From NCBI RefSeq assembly GCF_001641265.1, contig NW_020167524.1, forward strand, positions 1,652,044-1,716,043: a stretch of 64,000 nt of DNA. The letters are read 5' to 3'. This document shows, in pieces, positions 42,816 to 54,426 of the stretch; positions within the stretch are counted from its first letter, which is position 1, and each line of letters begins with the position of its first letter. The notes under the pieces are model-generated. The model did not search any database and was not told the DNA's origin. It saw only the letters and a list, made by a program, of their open reading frames with translations. The stretch is from Pseudogymnoascus destructans. Taxonomy: Eukaryota > Ascomycota > Leotiomycetes > Thelebolales > Thelebolaceae. Made by a program: the position numbers and the translations under genes.

Positions 42816-43241
42816 TTGGGATTGTTGTGTGTTATGAGAAGGATGGCGATCAGGAGGGGGTCGTCAGCTCAGTAAATTAATGTCAGCTTGGTCGTTTTGA
42901 AATTGGAAACTTTTTTATAGTCTATTTGCTCGAAGCTTGGTCTGCCAACTTCCCAAATATTGTAACTTGGCTTCAAGATACAGTAGTCATACCTTTCCAT
43001 ATATAATGTATACGGCAGTTACTACAGGAATTCGCAAGAAATCCCCTTCAAGTCCAAAATGGAAGTCGCGACTGACCGAGGACCCCCTTGGTGGTACCTG
43101 GGTTTACTGGTACGGAATTACCTTTCGCCGCTATCTGGCACTAAGATAGTGGTATCGAAAAAGTTCGAGCGAGATCTCATCCACGGTTGCGCTCACTGAA
43201 CGCCACATTTTCTAATTCTAACTGGACAGCTCAAATACAAA
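42816..43241. promoter_or_regulatory. divergent promoter region KDSR / SAS10
   Basis: 426 bp between divergent start codons. No clear TATA box or operator recognised. Confidence 0.45.
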
Positions 43242-45175
43242 ATGGCAAAGAAAAGAAAGGGTTCAGGCCGAGTCGCTCCAAGCGGCCCGAAAGAATTCGA
43301 TGGAAAAGATGGGAAACTTCGACCAATTACATCCTATAGGGACGTTGCCGACGAGGAAGATGACTTCCATATTAATAGAGACAAGGTTATGCTTGATGAG
43401 GGACCAGAGGCCAAACGGCAACGCAAATGGGCAGAGCAAGGTATGTTTAATGCGATTATCTCCGTCGCGCCTACAACTACTAACAGTAGACAGACGCATT
43501 CCTTGAGCCTTCCGACGAGGAAGTTCTTGGATACTCCGATGCTAGTTCCGAAGACGACGAGGCGGCAGGAAGCCGATTGAGCAAAAGCAAGTCGAATCGC
43601 AAGGCAACATCGGACTCGGAAGGATCAGAGGCAGAGGAGGAGGATGAAGATGCCGAGGGTTGGGGATCATCGAAAAAAGACTACTACAATGCGGATAATA
43701 TCGAGACGGAGGTGGATGCTTTAGAAGAAGAGGCTGAAGCGAAGCGATTACAGCAAAAGAAGTTGCAGAGCATGTCCGAGGCAGATTTTGGTTTTGATGA
43801 AAATGAGTGGCTGCAGGAAGTAAAGGACGATGATGGAGACGTGGTCACGGAGATCCTAAAGGACGTGGAAATCACGGACGATTTGGGACCAGAGGAACGG
43901 CTGAAGCTGCTGCAGACGAGATATCCCGAATTCGAGTTTCTGGCAAATGAGTTTGTGGAATTACATCCGGTCCTGGAGGATCTCAACAACGAAATCAATG
44001 CCACAGGGCCCAGGAATACAGTCGCGGTTATGAAGAGCCGTGCCTTGGCTGCTTATCTTGGAGCGCTGACAATGTACTTTGCCGTCCTCACTTCCACAGC
44101 AAAGGAAGAGGACGCAAAGGCAGCACTTGACCCTATGGAACTCCAGGACCACGCGGTTATGGATAGCCTGCTACGGTGCCGCGAGATGTGGTCCAAAACA
44201 AAGACTCTTCAAGCAGAGGATATGCCCTTTGGAGGCCTTGAAGAAGACGAGATACTATCTGACGAAGCCACACCCGAAACTGACGAGGAAGAGGCCTTTG
44301 AACGTATTCCATCAACTAAGAAGTCCAAAAAGGCTGCCAAGCTTGAAGCTGCTGCTGCTGCAACTGCTAAAGCGCGCAAGGCCCGAATCGACGCCAATGA
44401 AGCCTCGTTGACCGACCTTTCCTCCCTCATGCCCACCACCAAAACACGCAAATCCTCAAGCTCCAAGGCCAAGCCAGCTGCTGTGCAAGACTCCGACTCC
44501 GATTTTGGAGAAGAAGAATCTCTCTCCTCGCGCGCCCTCGCGGAGAAGGCCGCCAAGAAGAAATCTCTCCGCTTCTACACCTCCCAAATCGCACAGAGGT
44601 CGAATAAGCGCAACGAGGCTGGCCGTGACGCGGGTGGTGATGCTGATCTACCGTACCGTGAGCGCCTGCGCGACAGGCAGAACAGGCTGAATGCCGAAGC
44701 CGAACGCCGTGGCAAGAAATTAGACGAGTATGGCCGAGGCGCCGAGCTTGGTGAAAATAGCGACGAAGAGGATGACGCGGATAGAGCCGCTGGCAAGAAG
44801 GTCCAAGACGAAGAAGATGAGTACTACGATCTCGTGGCACAAACATCGAAGGCAAAGAAAGCTATGAAGGAAGATAAGCACGCAGCCCTTGTTGCCGCAG
44901 AGGCTGAGAATTCCTTGGCCAGAGTTGAGTGCGAGGATGTTGGTGAGGATGGCAAGCGCGCCATTTCGTACCAGATACAGAAGAACAAAGGTTTACATCA
45001 GAAGAGGAAGAAGGAAGTTCGCAACCCCAGAGTTAAGAAGAGGATGAAGTATGAGGAGAAGTTGAAGAAGTTGGGCAGCATGAAGGCCATTTATAAGGGC
45101 GGTGAGGAGCGTGGTGGTTACTCGGGTGAGAAGACTGGTATTAAGGCCGGGGTGGTTAAGAGTGTCAAGTTGTAG
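43242..45175 (+). CDS. SAS10: Sas10/Utp3, small-subunit processome protein
   Basis: Two exons, 43242-43440 and 43494-45175, with a 53-nt intron (donor GTATGT, ACTACTAACAG branch region, acceptor TAGACAG), giving 626 aa. Acidic Ser/Glu blocks fill about 75-110. A Sas10/Utp3 domain follows at about 170-260 (LLQTRYPEFEFLANEFVELH, VMKSRALAAYLGALTMYFAV). Long Lys/Glu-rich helices and the C-terminal Sas10 domain complete it (KKSLRFYTSQIAQRSNKR, DLPYRERLRDRQNR, GKRAISYQIQKNKGL, RNPRVKKRMKYEEKLKKL). It acts in the nucleolar SSU processome for 18S rRNA maturation. Convergent with MED19. Confidence 0.94.
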
Positions 45176-45327
45176 ATATGCAGTATTAAAAATGAAATCA
45201 AATTTACTACAGCATATACATTCCATAGACCTCGAATAAGCTACGGCATAGACTATTCTTTAACAAAAGTCACATGGATCCGTTACGTGGTCACGATTTG
45301 TAGCTTCATGTTTGTAATGGCATATAT

Positions 45328-45729
45328 TCATAGACCATCGTCCCTTTCCGCATCATGCAGAAGTCTGGTGGCTAGAACTGCTCTGGCTCGAGTAACACAA
45401 AAACGCTCGCTAATAGCATAAGCCCCGATGTGCAAATGATACTCATTACAGTTATGTTCCCCGCACCGGGCTAGCTCAATTTCTTGAAGCTCAACTACCC
45501 CAGTGGGTGTTTCCTGGTTTCGGTAAAAAAAAACGAAACACTGTTTTCGATCGCTGTCGACGTCGCGCTTCCTTGTTCCGGGATCGACCCAGACGGCCGC
45601 TTGTGGCCGGTTTCCAAATTGGAAGGCGTCGCCTAAAGTCCACATGCTGACTGAGGCATGGGCAAATAAATCCCATGGGCCAGTCTTGCTTTCTTTCTCC
45701 ATTTCATACAACAGCGATGCAACGATCAT
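45328..45729 (-). CDS. hypothetical 133-aa ORF overlapping the MED19 stop codon (ATGA)
   Basis: The ATG at 45729-45727 overlaps the MED19 TGA (45728-45726) in the tetranucleotide ATGA. The frame encodes MIVASLLYEMEKESKTGPWD ... ARCGEHNCNEYHLHIGAYAI ... with balanced composition and no membrane segment. I recognise no family. It lies in the 3' region of MED19, where only UTR would be expected. It may be chance, or a stop-start coupled second cistron. Confidence 0.3.
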   Translation of the reverse strand: MIVASLLYEMEKESKTGPWDLFAHASVSMWTLGDAFQFGNRPQAAVWVDPGTRKRDVDSDRKQCFVFFYRNQETPTGVVELQEIELARCGEHNCNEYHLHIGAYAISERFCVTRARAVLATRLLHDAERDDGL

Positions 45730-47019
45730 GCACCAACCATCCCTGGGCCATAGCTGCCATGGCGAGATGGGCCGTACTGTTGTTGGTTAAGCGCAGACTA
45801 TCACATTGTTAGTTTTGTAGTAGAAATCAAGGTGACTCCCACCACCAACCTTCTTTCTTCTCTTTCCAGGGCCGCCCCGGTCATCACCCTCGCCGGTTGA
45901 GTACCCAGCATCAACCATATCGTCATCAACATAGCCTTCCCCGTAGCCCTCAAAGCTCGACTCGTCATAGCCACGCTTCTTCACGGCTCGCTTGGGACGA
46001 GCAAGGTCTGCCTTACTACCGCGGGACATTGCTCCGGACTGTTGGCTTGCGCTCTTCTGCATCCCCGCAGACGTAGGCTTTGATGGGACTTGAGCAGCAG
46101 GCTTTTTCTCTGGAATATCCAACTCGCCTAGGACAGAACTATCCCACATCTGCTTCGGTATTACACCTTTGGCCATCGTCATTGCTGCAGGCAGAGCCGC
46201 AAAGACATTCTGGGGCAACCCCTTCTCAATCTCCTTGCCAAGACGCTGCGTTACCATCCACTCATGTTCTGGTTCTCTCATCATGGACAGAAGGCCGCCT
46301 GAAGACTCTTCGTCGTTCACTGTAACGTCAAACTTCCCACTGATCCCCAAGTCCTTGATCTTGCCCTTGTATGTCTTGCGTAGTCCATTCTTCTCGCCAC
46401 TCGGTAGAACTCGTGCCACTTTCGCCGCAGTTGGGTTGAGTCCGTACAGTTCGAATAGGTCTAATCCTAGATCCGGTTGATTGCAGGGATGAGCTAAATC
46501 AAGTCTGTGTTAACCAAATACTAAGGTAGATGATGTGCAGAACTTGAGATTCACGGTGCCCGCACAAGGCGAGCACCAAAACCTTTTTGGAGAGAGGGGA
46601 GCCTTACGAGTTCTGCAAAGTTGGTATATCTTGCCAACATCAAGGTGAAGGTCCTCAATACACAGCTTGCGTTCCTCGACATGAACTTTCTTCTGCTCAC
46701 GACCACCAGTATCCTCCGATTCTCGCTTACGTTTGTTCGAAAGGTCATCAGCCTGGATGCTCGAATCGATCGACATTGGCATCGCGCTATCGTGCACATC
46801 TGTTATAGCTGGCCCTTGGACTGTCCTAGAAATGGTTGAACTCATGTTGCCCGATACCCTGGTGTTTGGCACCTTCTCGCTCGAGGCCGTGTTTGGCTGG
46901 AGAGGGCTTTGTGGAGTCCGAGGTTGAAATGTCGCGGGCTGTGACCTTTTCACCTCGCTGTTCGGAGTAGGTGAGAGCGGGTACGATCTATTGGTAGCAG
47001 AATCTATTGGAGTCGACAT
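45726..47019 (-). CDS. MED19: Mediator subunit 19 (Med19/Rox3)
   Basis: Three exons: 47019-46608, 46493-45850 and 45797-45726, giving 375 aa. Residues 1-110 are Ser/Pro/Thr-rich. The Rox3 domain is assembled across junction 1: CIEDLHLDVGKIYQLCRT, then DLGLDLFELYGLN, ARVLPSGEKNGLRKTYKGKI and DLGISGKFDV. Intron 2 (52 nt, donor GTTGGT, AAACTAAC branch site, acceptor GATAG) must be removed to reach the conserved tail SRHGSYGPGMVGA; unspliced, the frame would run to a stop at 45787. Med19 is a head/middle Mediator subunit linking activators to RNA polymerase II. Divergent from NOP4. Confidence 0.92.
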
Positions 47020-47617
47020 CGATAAAGCCTGTGAATGTGACGATGGTTACACGAAACAATGCGAATAACAGAAAAATTGAGCCTGGCTCGCTACGTCACC
47101 CAAGACGAGCTGTCGTTTTCAAGGATAGTGCAGTTATAGGGGAAGAAGCCGCCAGAGTGAATATCAAGATCTCGAGGATAAGGTGACCTCAGTGTTCACG
47201 GAATCGATGGGTGCGATGGCGGTGAAGATGTCTATCGGCGCGACCGGTCGCAATGAGGCGCTCGACCACCAACGGCGCGTTAAACAACAGAGACTCTATC
47301 GCATCAGTGAAGTCGCAATATGTCGATACAGGATGTATGCAAGGCAGTCACAACAGCGTATGGGTGTGACGGGTCGTGGTTGTCGTGGTGGTTGTCGTAG
47401 ATGTGGTGGTTGACGGTTGAATTGGGGGTCAAGGTGAACTGATCATCCATTTGTTGCTGGCGATTCTGGGCGGCGGTTCCTCACTAACCCCAATACAGGC
47501 TAGCGTATTGTCGGAATTATTTGTCTGCGACTTTCAGAATAATTTCTGCAGGGTCGATTATTTACTATCAGCGAGAATTACAATACAAAAAATATCCGCC
47601 CCCGCATTCCACATATC
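47020..47617. promoter_or_regulatory. divergent promoter region MED19 / NOP4
   Basis: 598 bp between divergent starts. A G/T-rich stretch lies at 47360-47415. No specific site recognised. Confidence 0.4.
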
Positions 47618-50137
47618 ATGGGCGAAAGACAAAAGAGGCAGCGCCCTGAAGGGGAGGCTGAAGCTGCTTTTTTGCAATCCGATAATGAAGAAGTTTCTCC
47701 CAACAAGAAAGCACGCAAAGAAACGAATGCATCAGCAAGGCGCTCTCTATTCGTCCGATCATTGCCCGCTACCGTTACCAGCGATGCTCTTACGAAACTG
47801 TTCTCAGAAAGCTACCCACTAAAGCATGCGACTGTGGTTCTTGACCCGGAGACAAAGCAATCGAAAGGCTATGGCTTTGTTACGTTTGCCGACGCAGAAG
47901 ACGCGGAACGTGCGAAAGAGGAGTTCCACGGCAAGGCCTTTCAAGGCCGGAAATTGAAGGTTGAGGTGGCAGAGCCTAGACATAGAGATGTGGACTCTGG
48001 CAAAGGAGCCGGAGGGAAGCGCACCAGCATTATTTCGACAGAAGCAGCTGCGGCCAAGACTAAGAGATCTGAGAAGATGGTCGAGGATCGCAAGCCTCCA
48101 AAGTTGATTATTCGAAATTTGCCTTGGAGCATTAAAGATCCTAAGGATTTAGAACTTCTGTTCCAGAAATTCGGAAAAGTCAAGCATGTCACACTCCCAA
48201 AAGTCAAGGATACTCAGGCTGGATTTGGATTTGTGGTGATGAGGGGCCGAAAAAACGCCGAGAAAGCACTCGAGGCCGTGAATGGCAACTTGATTGATGG
48301 CAGAATCCTTGCCGTCGATTGGGCTGTCGAGAAGGATGTCTGGGAAAAGGCCAAAACCGACGCTGGAGAAGAGCCAAAGCCCAAGAAGGCAGCTAAGAAG
48401 GCGAAGGCAGAGAAGCCGGCAAAGGAGGATGCTATGGATGTTGATAAGAAAGATGAAGATCCCAACGATGTCGACGCTGATGTTGCCAATTTTATGAAAA
48501 ACTTTGGTGATGAATTAGAGTCTGAGCCCGAGGACAACGAAGACGAGGATGAGAATATGGATGATGCGGAGGACGAAGATGAAGACGAGGATGCCGACAA
48601 CCTTGGCGCAGAACTGGAAGAGCTGGAAGATGAATCCGAAGATGAGGAGGCTGCAGCGAAGGTGGCCGAAGCGGCTAGAAGGAAGGCCCAGTTCATTACT
48701 GATAACTCATCGACACTCTTTGTTCGCAATCTTCCATTCACCGCTCGTGACCCTGAGTTGAAAGAGCATTTCATGCAATTCGGAGCCGTCAGATACGCCA
48801 GAGTGGTGATGGATCGGGCAACGGACAGACCCAAGGGCACAGGGTTCGTTTGCTTCTACAATGTTGAGGATGCCGACAACTGCGTCAAGAACGCCCCAAG
48901 ATACCAACCAACCGGAGCAAATGCCACTAAAAAGACCGATGCCAGCAATGTCAAGCATTCCATTCTCGAGAATGAGAGCGCCGACTCTTCCGGTTCATAC
49001 ACCATCGATGGACGCGTCCTTCAGGTTTCTCACGCTGTCGAGCGAGAGCAAGCGGTGAAGCTGACCGAACAGGGCATCAATAGCCGTGACAACAGGGACA
49101 AGGATAAGCGTCATCTTTATCTTCTCTCAGAAGGTACCGTTGCCGCTGGTACTACTCTTTACAATGCACTATCTCCATCCGAAATCACCATGCGTGAGGA
49201 CAGTGCCAAGCAGCGCAAGAAGCTCATCCAGGGCAACCCCTCGCTCCATCTTTCGTTAACTCGTCTCTCAATCCGCAACTTGCCGCGCTCTATCACATCT
49301 AAGGACCTCAAGGCCCTTGCCCGTGAAGGTGTCGTCGGTTTTGCCAAGGACGTCAAATCAGGCCTAAGAGCCCAGCTGTCGAAGGAGGAGGAAGCCCGCG
49401 GTGGAGAACCCATGCGCGAGGCTGAGAAGCAGCGAAAGGCGAAAGGAAAGGGAATCGTCAAGCAGTCCAAGATTGTTTTCGAAGGTCGCGAGGGTGCCAA
49501 GGTGTCTGAAGAGAGTGGCGCAGGGCGCAGTCGTGGATACGGATTCATTGAGTATGCATCTCATCGCTGGGCTCTGATGGGCCTGCGCTGGCTTAACGGC
49601 CACGCTCTCGATGGCAACGGAGGAAAGAAGCAGAGATTGATTGTCGAGTTTGCTATCGAGAATGCTCAAGTTGTGGAGCGCAGAAAGGAGCGCGAGGAGA
49701 AGGCGAGAATTAGGAGTAAGGAGGTGCTTGAGGCGAGAGAAAAGGGAGAGCTGGAAGGCAAGAAGCCCGAGAAGAAAGCATTCACCAAAGATCAGCTGAT
49801 GGCGAAAACACGCAAGGGAATGAAGGGTGATAAGGGCAAGCCAGAGAAGAAGGGGAAGCCCAGGGAACTTGGAAAGGAGTGGAAGCAAAGGCCCGGAGCT
49901 TTCAATAAGGGCAAGCCGAGAGAAGAGAGGGGTGGAGGATCAGGCAGAGATGGTCCAAAGCCAACGAACGGGAAGGGGAAGTTTGCAGATAGAGTACCAA
50001 GGCAAGGTCCGGTTCCAGCTGGGAAGGACGCATCAAAATTCAAGCCAGGGTTTGCTGAGGGCGAGGAAGGGAGGTTGGCCAGAAGGGCTCAGATTATAGC
50101 TAAGAAGCGCTCCATGAGGCGGGCGAGGAAGGCCTAA
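47618..50137 (+). CDS. NOP4: Nop4/RBM28-type nucleolar RNA-binding protein, four RRMs
   Basis: Intron-less, 839 aa. RRM1 at about 42-118 (SLFVRSLPATVTSDALTKLF, RNP1-like KGYGFVTF). RRM2 at about 163-242 (KLIIRNLPWSIKDPKDLELL, AGFGFVVM). An acidic linker (DEDENMDDAEDEDEDED) spans about 290-350. RRM3 at about 366-480 (TLFVRNLPFTARDPELKEHF, KGTGFVCF) has a long insert. RRM4 at about 545-690 (LSIRNLPRSITSKDLKAL, SRGYGFIEY). The Lys/Arg/Gly-rich C-terminus ends SMRRARKA. Nop4/Nop77 is needed for early 60S ribosome assembly and 27S pre-rRNA processing. RRM layout and the basic tail match the family. Confidence 0.92.
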   Translation: MGERQKRQRPEGEAEAAFLQSDNEEVSPNKKARKETNASARRSLFVRSLPATVTSDALTKLFSESYPLKHATVVLDPETKQSKGYGFVTFADAEDAERAKEEFHGKAFQGRKLKVEVAEPRHRDVDSGKGAGGKRTSIISTEAAAAKTKRSEKMVEDRKPPKLIIRNLPWSIKDPKDLELLFQKFGKVKHVTLPKVKDTQAGFGFVVMRGRKNAEKALEAVNGNLIDGRILAVDWAVEKDVWEKAKTDAGEEPKPKKAAKKAKAEKPAKEDAMDVDKKDEDPNDVDADVANFMKNFGDELESEPEDNEDEDENMDDAEDEDEDEDADNLGAELEELEDESEDEEAAAKVAEAARRKAQFITDNSSTLFVRNLPFTARDPELKEHFMQFGAVRYARVVMDRATDRPKGTGFVCFYNVEDADNCVKNAPRYQPTGANATKKTDASNVKHSILENESADSSGSYTIDGRVLQVSHAVEREQAVKLTEQGINSRDNRDKDKRHLYLLSEGTVAAGTTLYNALSPSEITMREDSAKQRKKLIQGNPSLHLSLTRLSIRNLPRSITSKDLKALAREGVVGFAKDVKSGLRAQLSKEEEARGGEPMREAEKQRKAKGKGIVKQSKIVFEGREGAKVSEESGAGRSRGYGFIEYASHRWALMGLRWLNGHALDGNGGKKQRLIVEFAIENAQVVERRKEREEKARIRSKEVLEAREKGELEGKKPEKKAFTKDQLMAKTRKGMKGDKGKPEKKGKPRELGKEWKQRPGAFNKGKPREERGGGSGRDGPKPTNGKGKFADRVPRQGPVPAGKDASKFKPGFAEGEEGRLARRAQIIAKKRSMRRARKA

Positions 50138-51420
50138 TGCGAGGGGCTTTGAGGGGAATTTTGTATGTAAATAGAAAATAATGGCGCTGGGATATCATCA
50201 ACAATTGGGATTTGACAGATACAATACAATTATCCGTGCTGCTGAAGTTTGGCTATTTTGCTTTCAACTTGATATTTCTCCAGTGCAGTAGAATCTCCAA
50301 GTAGTAATCCTGTATATTAGAGTACCTCCCCAATAAGAAACGATACTGCTCATTCCGTATAATGAACTTAGAAGTGGGTTCCTTGTTGCTTTTATGAAAT
50401 GGGTATTATACACTGTTTTACCATTTCGCTGCCGATCTCTCAAGTGCAAACATGACAAACAACCCCAAATTTCCTTCTCGCTTAGACCCGCGCTAGCGGC
50501 TCCGCGCCAGTATATAACCTCACCTTCGCTCCCGAATTCTCCTCTTTTCTTCTTTATCATCTAGTAGGAGTTATAATTAATACTTATATACTTTTTAACA
50601 CGGCTCCTCGCTTCGGCGCTTGCTGAGGGTTATTCAGTCCATGAATAGTCTTCCGTTCCCGGGAACCAAAATCAGATTAAGGTACCGTCTTTCCAAAACA
50701 GCTGCTCTCGACGCCTTTAGGTGGGGGAGTGACTGTGGGATGGTCTCTACATACCATTTTGAAAAGCATTGTTTTCTTTTGAAGAAGACGAGCTTGTCGG
50801 CGAGAAGATTCTTCTGATCGGACCCTTCATGACTGGTCTCAAGGATCATCTTGTATGGAGTGTCTGAATCAGTCTGACGTGACGATTGATAAGTAGAATC
50901 ATTGTGTAGAGCAGCTCAAATTGTTTGGTGTGAATGTACCATCGCCAAGAGGGGCATCAACCAGACAGGAAAATGCTGGTAGCACCCTAAGGGGTTTGGT
51001 GAAGAGCAGGACCTGATGACAAGAGTGCCTTTGACACAGCGAGCAGAGAGTTACTAATTTTCGTCACCTCCCAAGTCGGAATTACTTCCAGTCTAAGGTT
51101 ATTAAATGAGATGATTAGTCAGCAGAATTCGAAAGCATGAGCAATCATGTCGAGCCTATATCTACAACATTCCCGCGACAACTGAGAGGATCGAACAATT
51201 GGTCTACGCATTAACAAGTACCCACCCCATTTCCTTTATGCACAGAAATACAATTATGTCTCGCGTCTAGCTAACTCATCATCTTTGGTAGGGTCTCTGA
51301 AAAGCGGACGTTGCGACACCCCATGGCGAAACAAAATCCAACTCGAATGATTCTTCTAGCATAGCAGCAACTTTGTGGCGCAAAAATGAAACTCTCAACA
51401 GCCGGCGAGGTATGCTTCTT
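50138..51420. other. intergenic, no gene seen
   Basis: AT-rich non-coding sequence. A TATATAA motif occurs at about 50511. Short frames have no family resemblance. Confidence 0.5.
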
Positions 51421-51422
51421 TC

Positions 51423-51780
51423 ACCATGACAGCTGCTCTTGAGCTCGACAACGGGGAGCACATTACATACGAGTCGGCCCGTAAGAAAGATGCCAACATG
51501 ATCAATGAGTAACATAACCTTAGAGCAAGGAGACAGCTCTTTCAGAAGCTCCGGGATCAGCGTGCAGCGATCCAGGGCATTGTTAGGCATCACCTGTCAG
51601 GGTTCTATTCTAGTTGCTAGGAGAAAGGTCGCTGCGCGGGAAGAATATGTAAAACAGTTACAAGCTCTCTTTGACGAAAAGGCAGGCCTCTCTACAGAGG
51701 GAGAGACTCGTAGCTTTACTTCGGTAGAAGCGCCTAGGGTGCGTCTCGACGCAGAGACAGACATTATAGCTTTGGAATAG
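51423..51780 (+). pseudogene. decayed gene fragment, family unknown
   Basis: Three plus-strand pieces in different phases have protein-like composition: MTAALELDNGEHITYESARK up to a TAA at about 51513; LRARRQLFQKLRDQRAAIQG up to a TAG near 51620; and KVAAREEYVKQLQALFDEKA ... VEAPRVRLDAETDIIALE to 51780. Together they resemble one helical protein broken by indels. I do not recognise the family. It could also be chance. Confidence 0.35.
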
Positions 51781-51909
51781 CATTGTATACACTCCCAGGT
51801 CACACATGGTTTGAAAATCTCGTTGTGTATGGCCAGCTTTTTGAATTTATATTACGCTAGAGCTACGAACCATAACTAGTATCTCAGTAAAGAGCGACTA
51901 GTATCACAT

Positions 51910-52762
51910 CTAGTAGACGCGCTTTGGTGGGGACATGGAAGCCTTGATTGTCAAGCTTCCAACGTTCTGCCACCCCTTCTTGAGGAGAGAGACGAGGTAG
52001 TTGATGGACAACATGATGTTGGAGATCAGCTGGTCCTCAGTCATGCTGACGTTGCCGACAGCGACACCCATGCAGAGAACCTTCTTCAACTGGAACTTGA
52101 TGGTGGACTTGACATCGGTGATCTTGTCGGAGAGGGACTCGTTGTGGGAGACTGGGGTTGGGAACTTGCCAGCTGCAAAAATTGTCAGAATTGAACGCGC
52201 ATGCGGTGAGTGGAAAGTGGCTTACCCTTGGAAAGACCGGGACCCAAGAGACGGGGAATCTGCTTGATAAGAGCATCGGAAGCGATGAAGGCATCGTACT
52301 TGCGTGCGAGCTTCTTAATCAGCTTCTTGTTCTTATTGAGCTTCTTCAAGTCATCAGCAGACATGGCATCAACACCACCGTGCTTGGCACGATCGATATC
52401 GTGCTGGTCACCGAGAATGCTACGATCGTGTCAGCGCAAGTCTTTTCATTCTTGCCTCGCGATATATTTGCGCTCCGGTCGAACGTACCAGATGGCCATG
52501 TTTGGGCGGGGAACCTGGGGGAGCTTGATGGTTCCAGAGAAACGCTTATCACGTTGAGGATCGTAGTTCTTGAGGCCAATTTGCAACTCGACGGTCTCGA
52601 GGAAGTTGCGCTTCTTGGTCTCCAAGGAGTACTCAAGGAGCTCCTGGACGTGGGTTCGCACTCCGGCTGTGAGGGCAAGCAGTCAGCATCACCATCGCTA
52701 TTCGCCATCTAGCGCGTTGCGGATTCATTTGGGAACATACCGACTGAGATCTTTGAGGCCAT
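51910..52762 (-). CDS. 60S ribosomal protein L10a (uL1, Rpl1)
   Basis: Four exons: 52762-52741, 52666-52489, 52419-52226 and 52172-51910, giving 218 aa, the usual length. The short first exon (MASKISV) is typical of fungal ribosomal protein genes. Conserved blocks: QELLEYSLETKKRNFLETVE, YDPQRDKRFSGTIKLPQVPR, AKHGGVDAMSADDLKKLNK, KYDAFIASDALIKQIPRLLG, GPGLSKAGKFPTPVSH and the C-terminus SMSPPKRVY. uL1 forms the mobile L1 stalk that guides deacylated tRNA out of the E site. All junctions have GT-AG ends and keep frame. Confidence 0.96.
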
Positions 52763-53478
52763 GATCGCAAGTCTTCCAATAGGGTTCTATTGGTGAGGAT
52801 TTGTGCTGTGGTTAGTTGATCAGTTGAGGGTGATTTTCGAAATTTCAATTGTGGGACAGCCCTCGCTTGAGGGCTTGGCGTTAAAAATTTGGTCACGTGG
52901 TGAACTTTTCTAACTGAGTAATCTTACCCCACCATTTGACGCACAGATCCTCGCCGACGTTACCTAACGGTATATGACAGTGTCCATGCCCAGCAATGCC
53001 TCTGCGATATGTCAAAAGCGATATCAATATTTATACCAATTGAAGCATAGGTTATTTTTCGGTGTTTTGGTAATTGAAGCGCATATATCAGAGAACACAG
53101 CGTAATTCGCTCAAACAGCCCAATAAATATTTAGTAGTTATGATATTCAAATTCAACTATTTAATAATTGTCCATCAATCTCTTTTGCGTCTCATTTCCC
53201 TGTTGTTCACGCTGTAGACTGTTAAATCAAGTTACTCTGATCCCTTTACTGTCCTGTTTTCTCACTGTTAGCGGATGGCATGTCCACCAACGTTTACTAT
53301 GCTATATGGTGTTGGTTCTTGAGTTCACCCCCATCATACCATTTCATATCAATAACCTCATGCCCACACTCAGCCACTGCCTCACACTCACTTCTACATT
53401 GGTCATCATCTATATTCACACCTTGTATCTGCTTTTCGTCAACACGTTTGAAGTCCACAATCACAAACCTCGCCGACC
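52763..53478. promoter_or_regulatory. divergent region uL1 / SANT-like gene
   Basis: Spacer between divergent starts (52762 - and 53479 +). The 250 bp before 53479 is CT-rich. No specific site recognised. Confidence 0.4.
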
Positions 53479-54426
53479 ATGTCGCGCACGGTGGAAGCCG
53501 CAGCTGCACCACCCAAGATCTCCTTCACCAGCTGGATCCTGGGAGGACCCCTCGTCACTGTGCCTACAAGAGAAAGAACCCCAGGCGGCCGATTGCCAAG
53601 CGGTGATGCCGACAAAGGCCTCAAACCAAAATACAATTTCATTGACGGCTCCAAACTGAATGAGAAGAGATACTACCAGAACAGGCGGGTGTCAAAGGAC
53701 AAAGTCACATATACGAAGAAAGATGCCGAGAAGGGGAATAAGGAAAAAGAGCGAGAGGCTGAGACTCCGAAAAAGGCAGTGCCGAAAGATGAAATTGCGA
53801 AGAAGGAAGAGGTACCGCAACCCCTGTGTTCCTATCACTAATCATCGCCAAATTCTGACAATCGCGTGTAGCAGAACAAGCAAGCGCAGCAATCACCAGG
53901 ATGGACAAAGGCCCAAGACGAGAAGATCCTTGCCATGAAGAAGGTGGGAGACAGCTGGAAGATGATTGCCCAGGAAGTCGGCGCATCAAAGAAGGACGTC
54001 ACGATCCGGTTTAAAGAACTCAGTAAGGCAGGCGAGAAGAGCGATGAAAACGATGATCCCCTCCCATTTGGTGATATGCCGGGAATGTTCACTGAAGACG
54101 AACTGACCGAGGACTCTGAACCCCCAGCTAAACTTCAGAAGAAAGGCAAGGGAGAGAAGGGAGGAGGGAAAGGAGATAATGGGAGCAAGGGCAAGAAGGG
54201 CGAGAAAGACAAAGTCATCGTTGACACAGTTGCACTGGAGGCTGAGCACGGAAAGAAAGTACTGGTTCCTGACGCCGTATGGACGATTGGTGACCTCGAA
54301 GTGTTGGCAAACGTGGAAGAGCGATACAGAGAGCTTAAGTGGATGCATGTCCAGGCGGGCTTCTATAACATGACAGGGCGCATGGTGGGGAGCGAGGTCA
54401 TAAAAGCTAAATTTCAACAAGGTTGA
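53479..54426 (+). CDS. SANT/Myb-like domain protein, uncharacterised
   Basis: Two exons, 53479-53811 and 53875-54426, giving 294 aa. The acceptor is TAGCAG, a NAGNAG tandem site: using the first AG (exon from 53872) adds one Gln in frame. The Lys/Glu-rich N-terminal half looks disordered. Residues about 115-165 form a SANT/Myb-like helix set (SPGWTKAQDEKILAMKKVGD, SWKMIAQEVGASKKDVTIRF), with spaced Trp as in Myb repeats. A Lys/Gly linker follows, then a C-terminal helical segment (LEVLANVEERYRELKWMHVQ, FYNMTGRMVGSEVIKAKF). A chromatin or DNA-binding role is an inference from the SANT-like helices only. Confidence 0.75.

Noticed and set aside
50461..50640. snRNA or tRNA near the TATATAA at 50.51 kb
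   Set aside because: No A/B boxes, Sm site or stable fold recognised.
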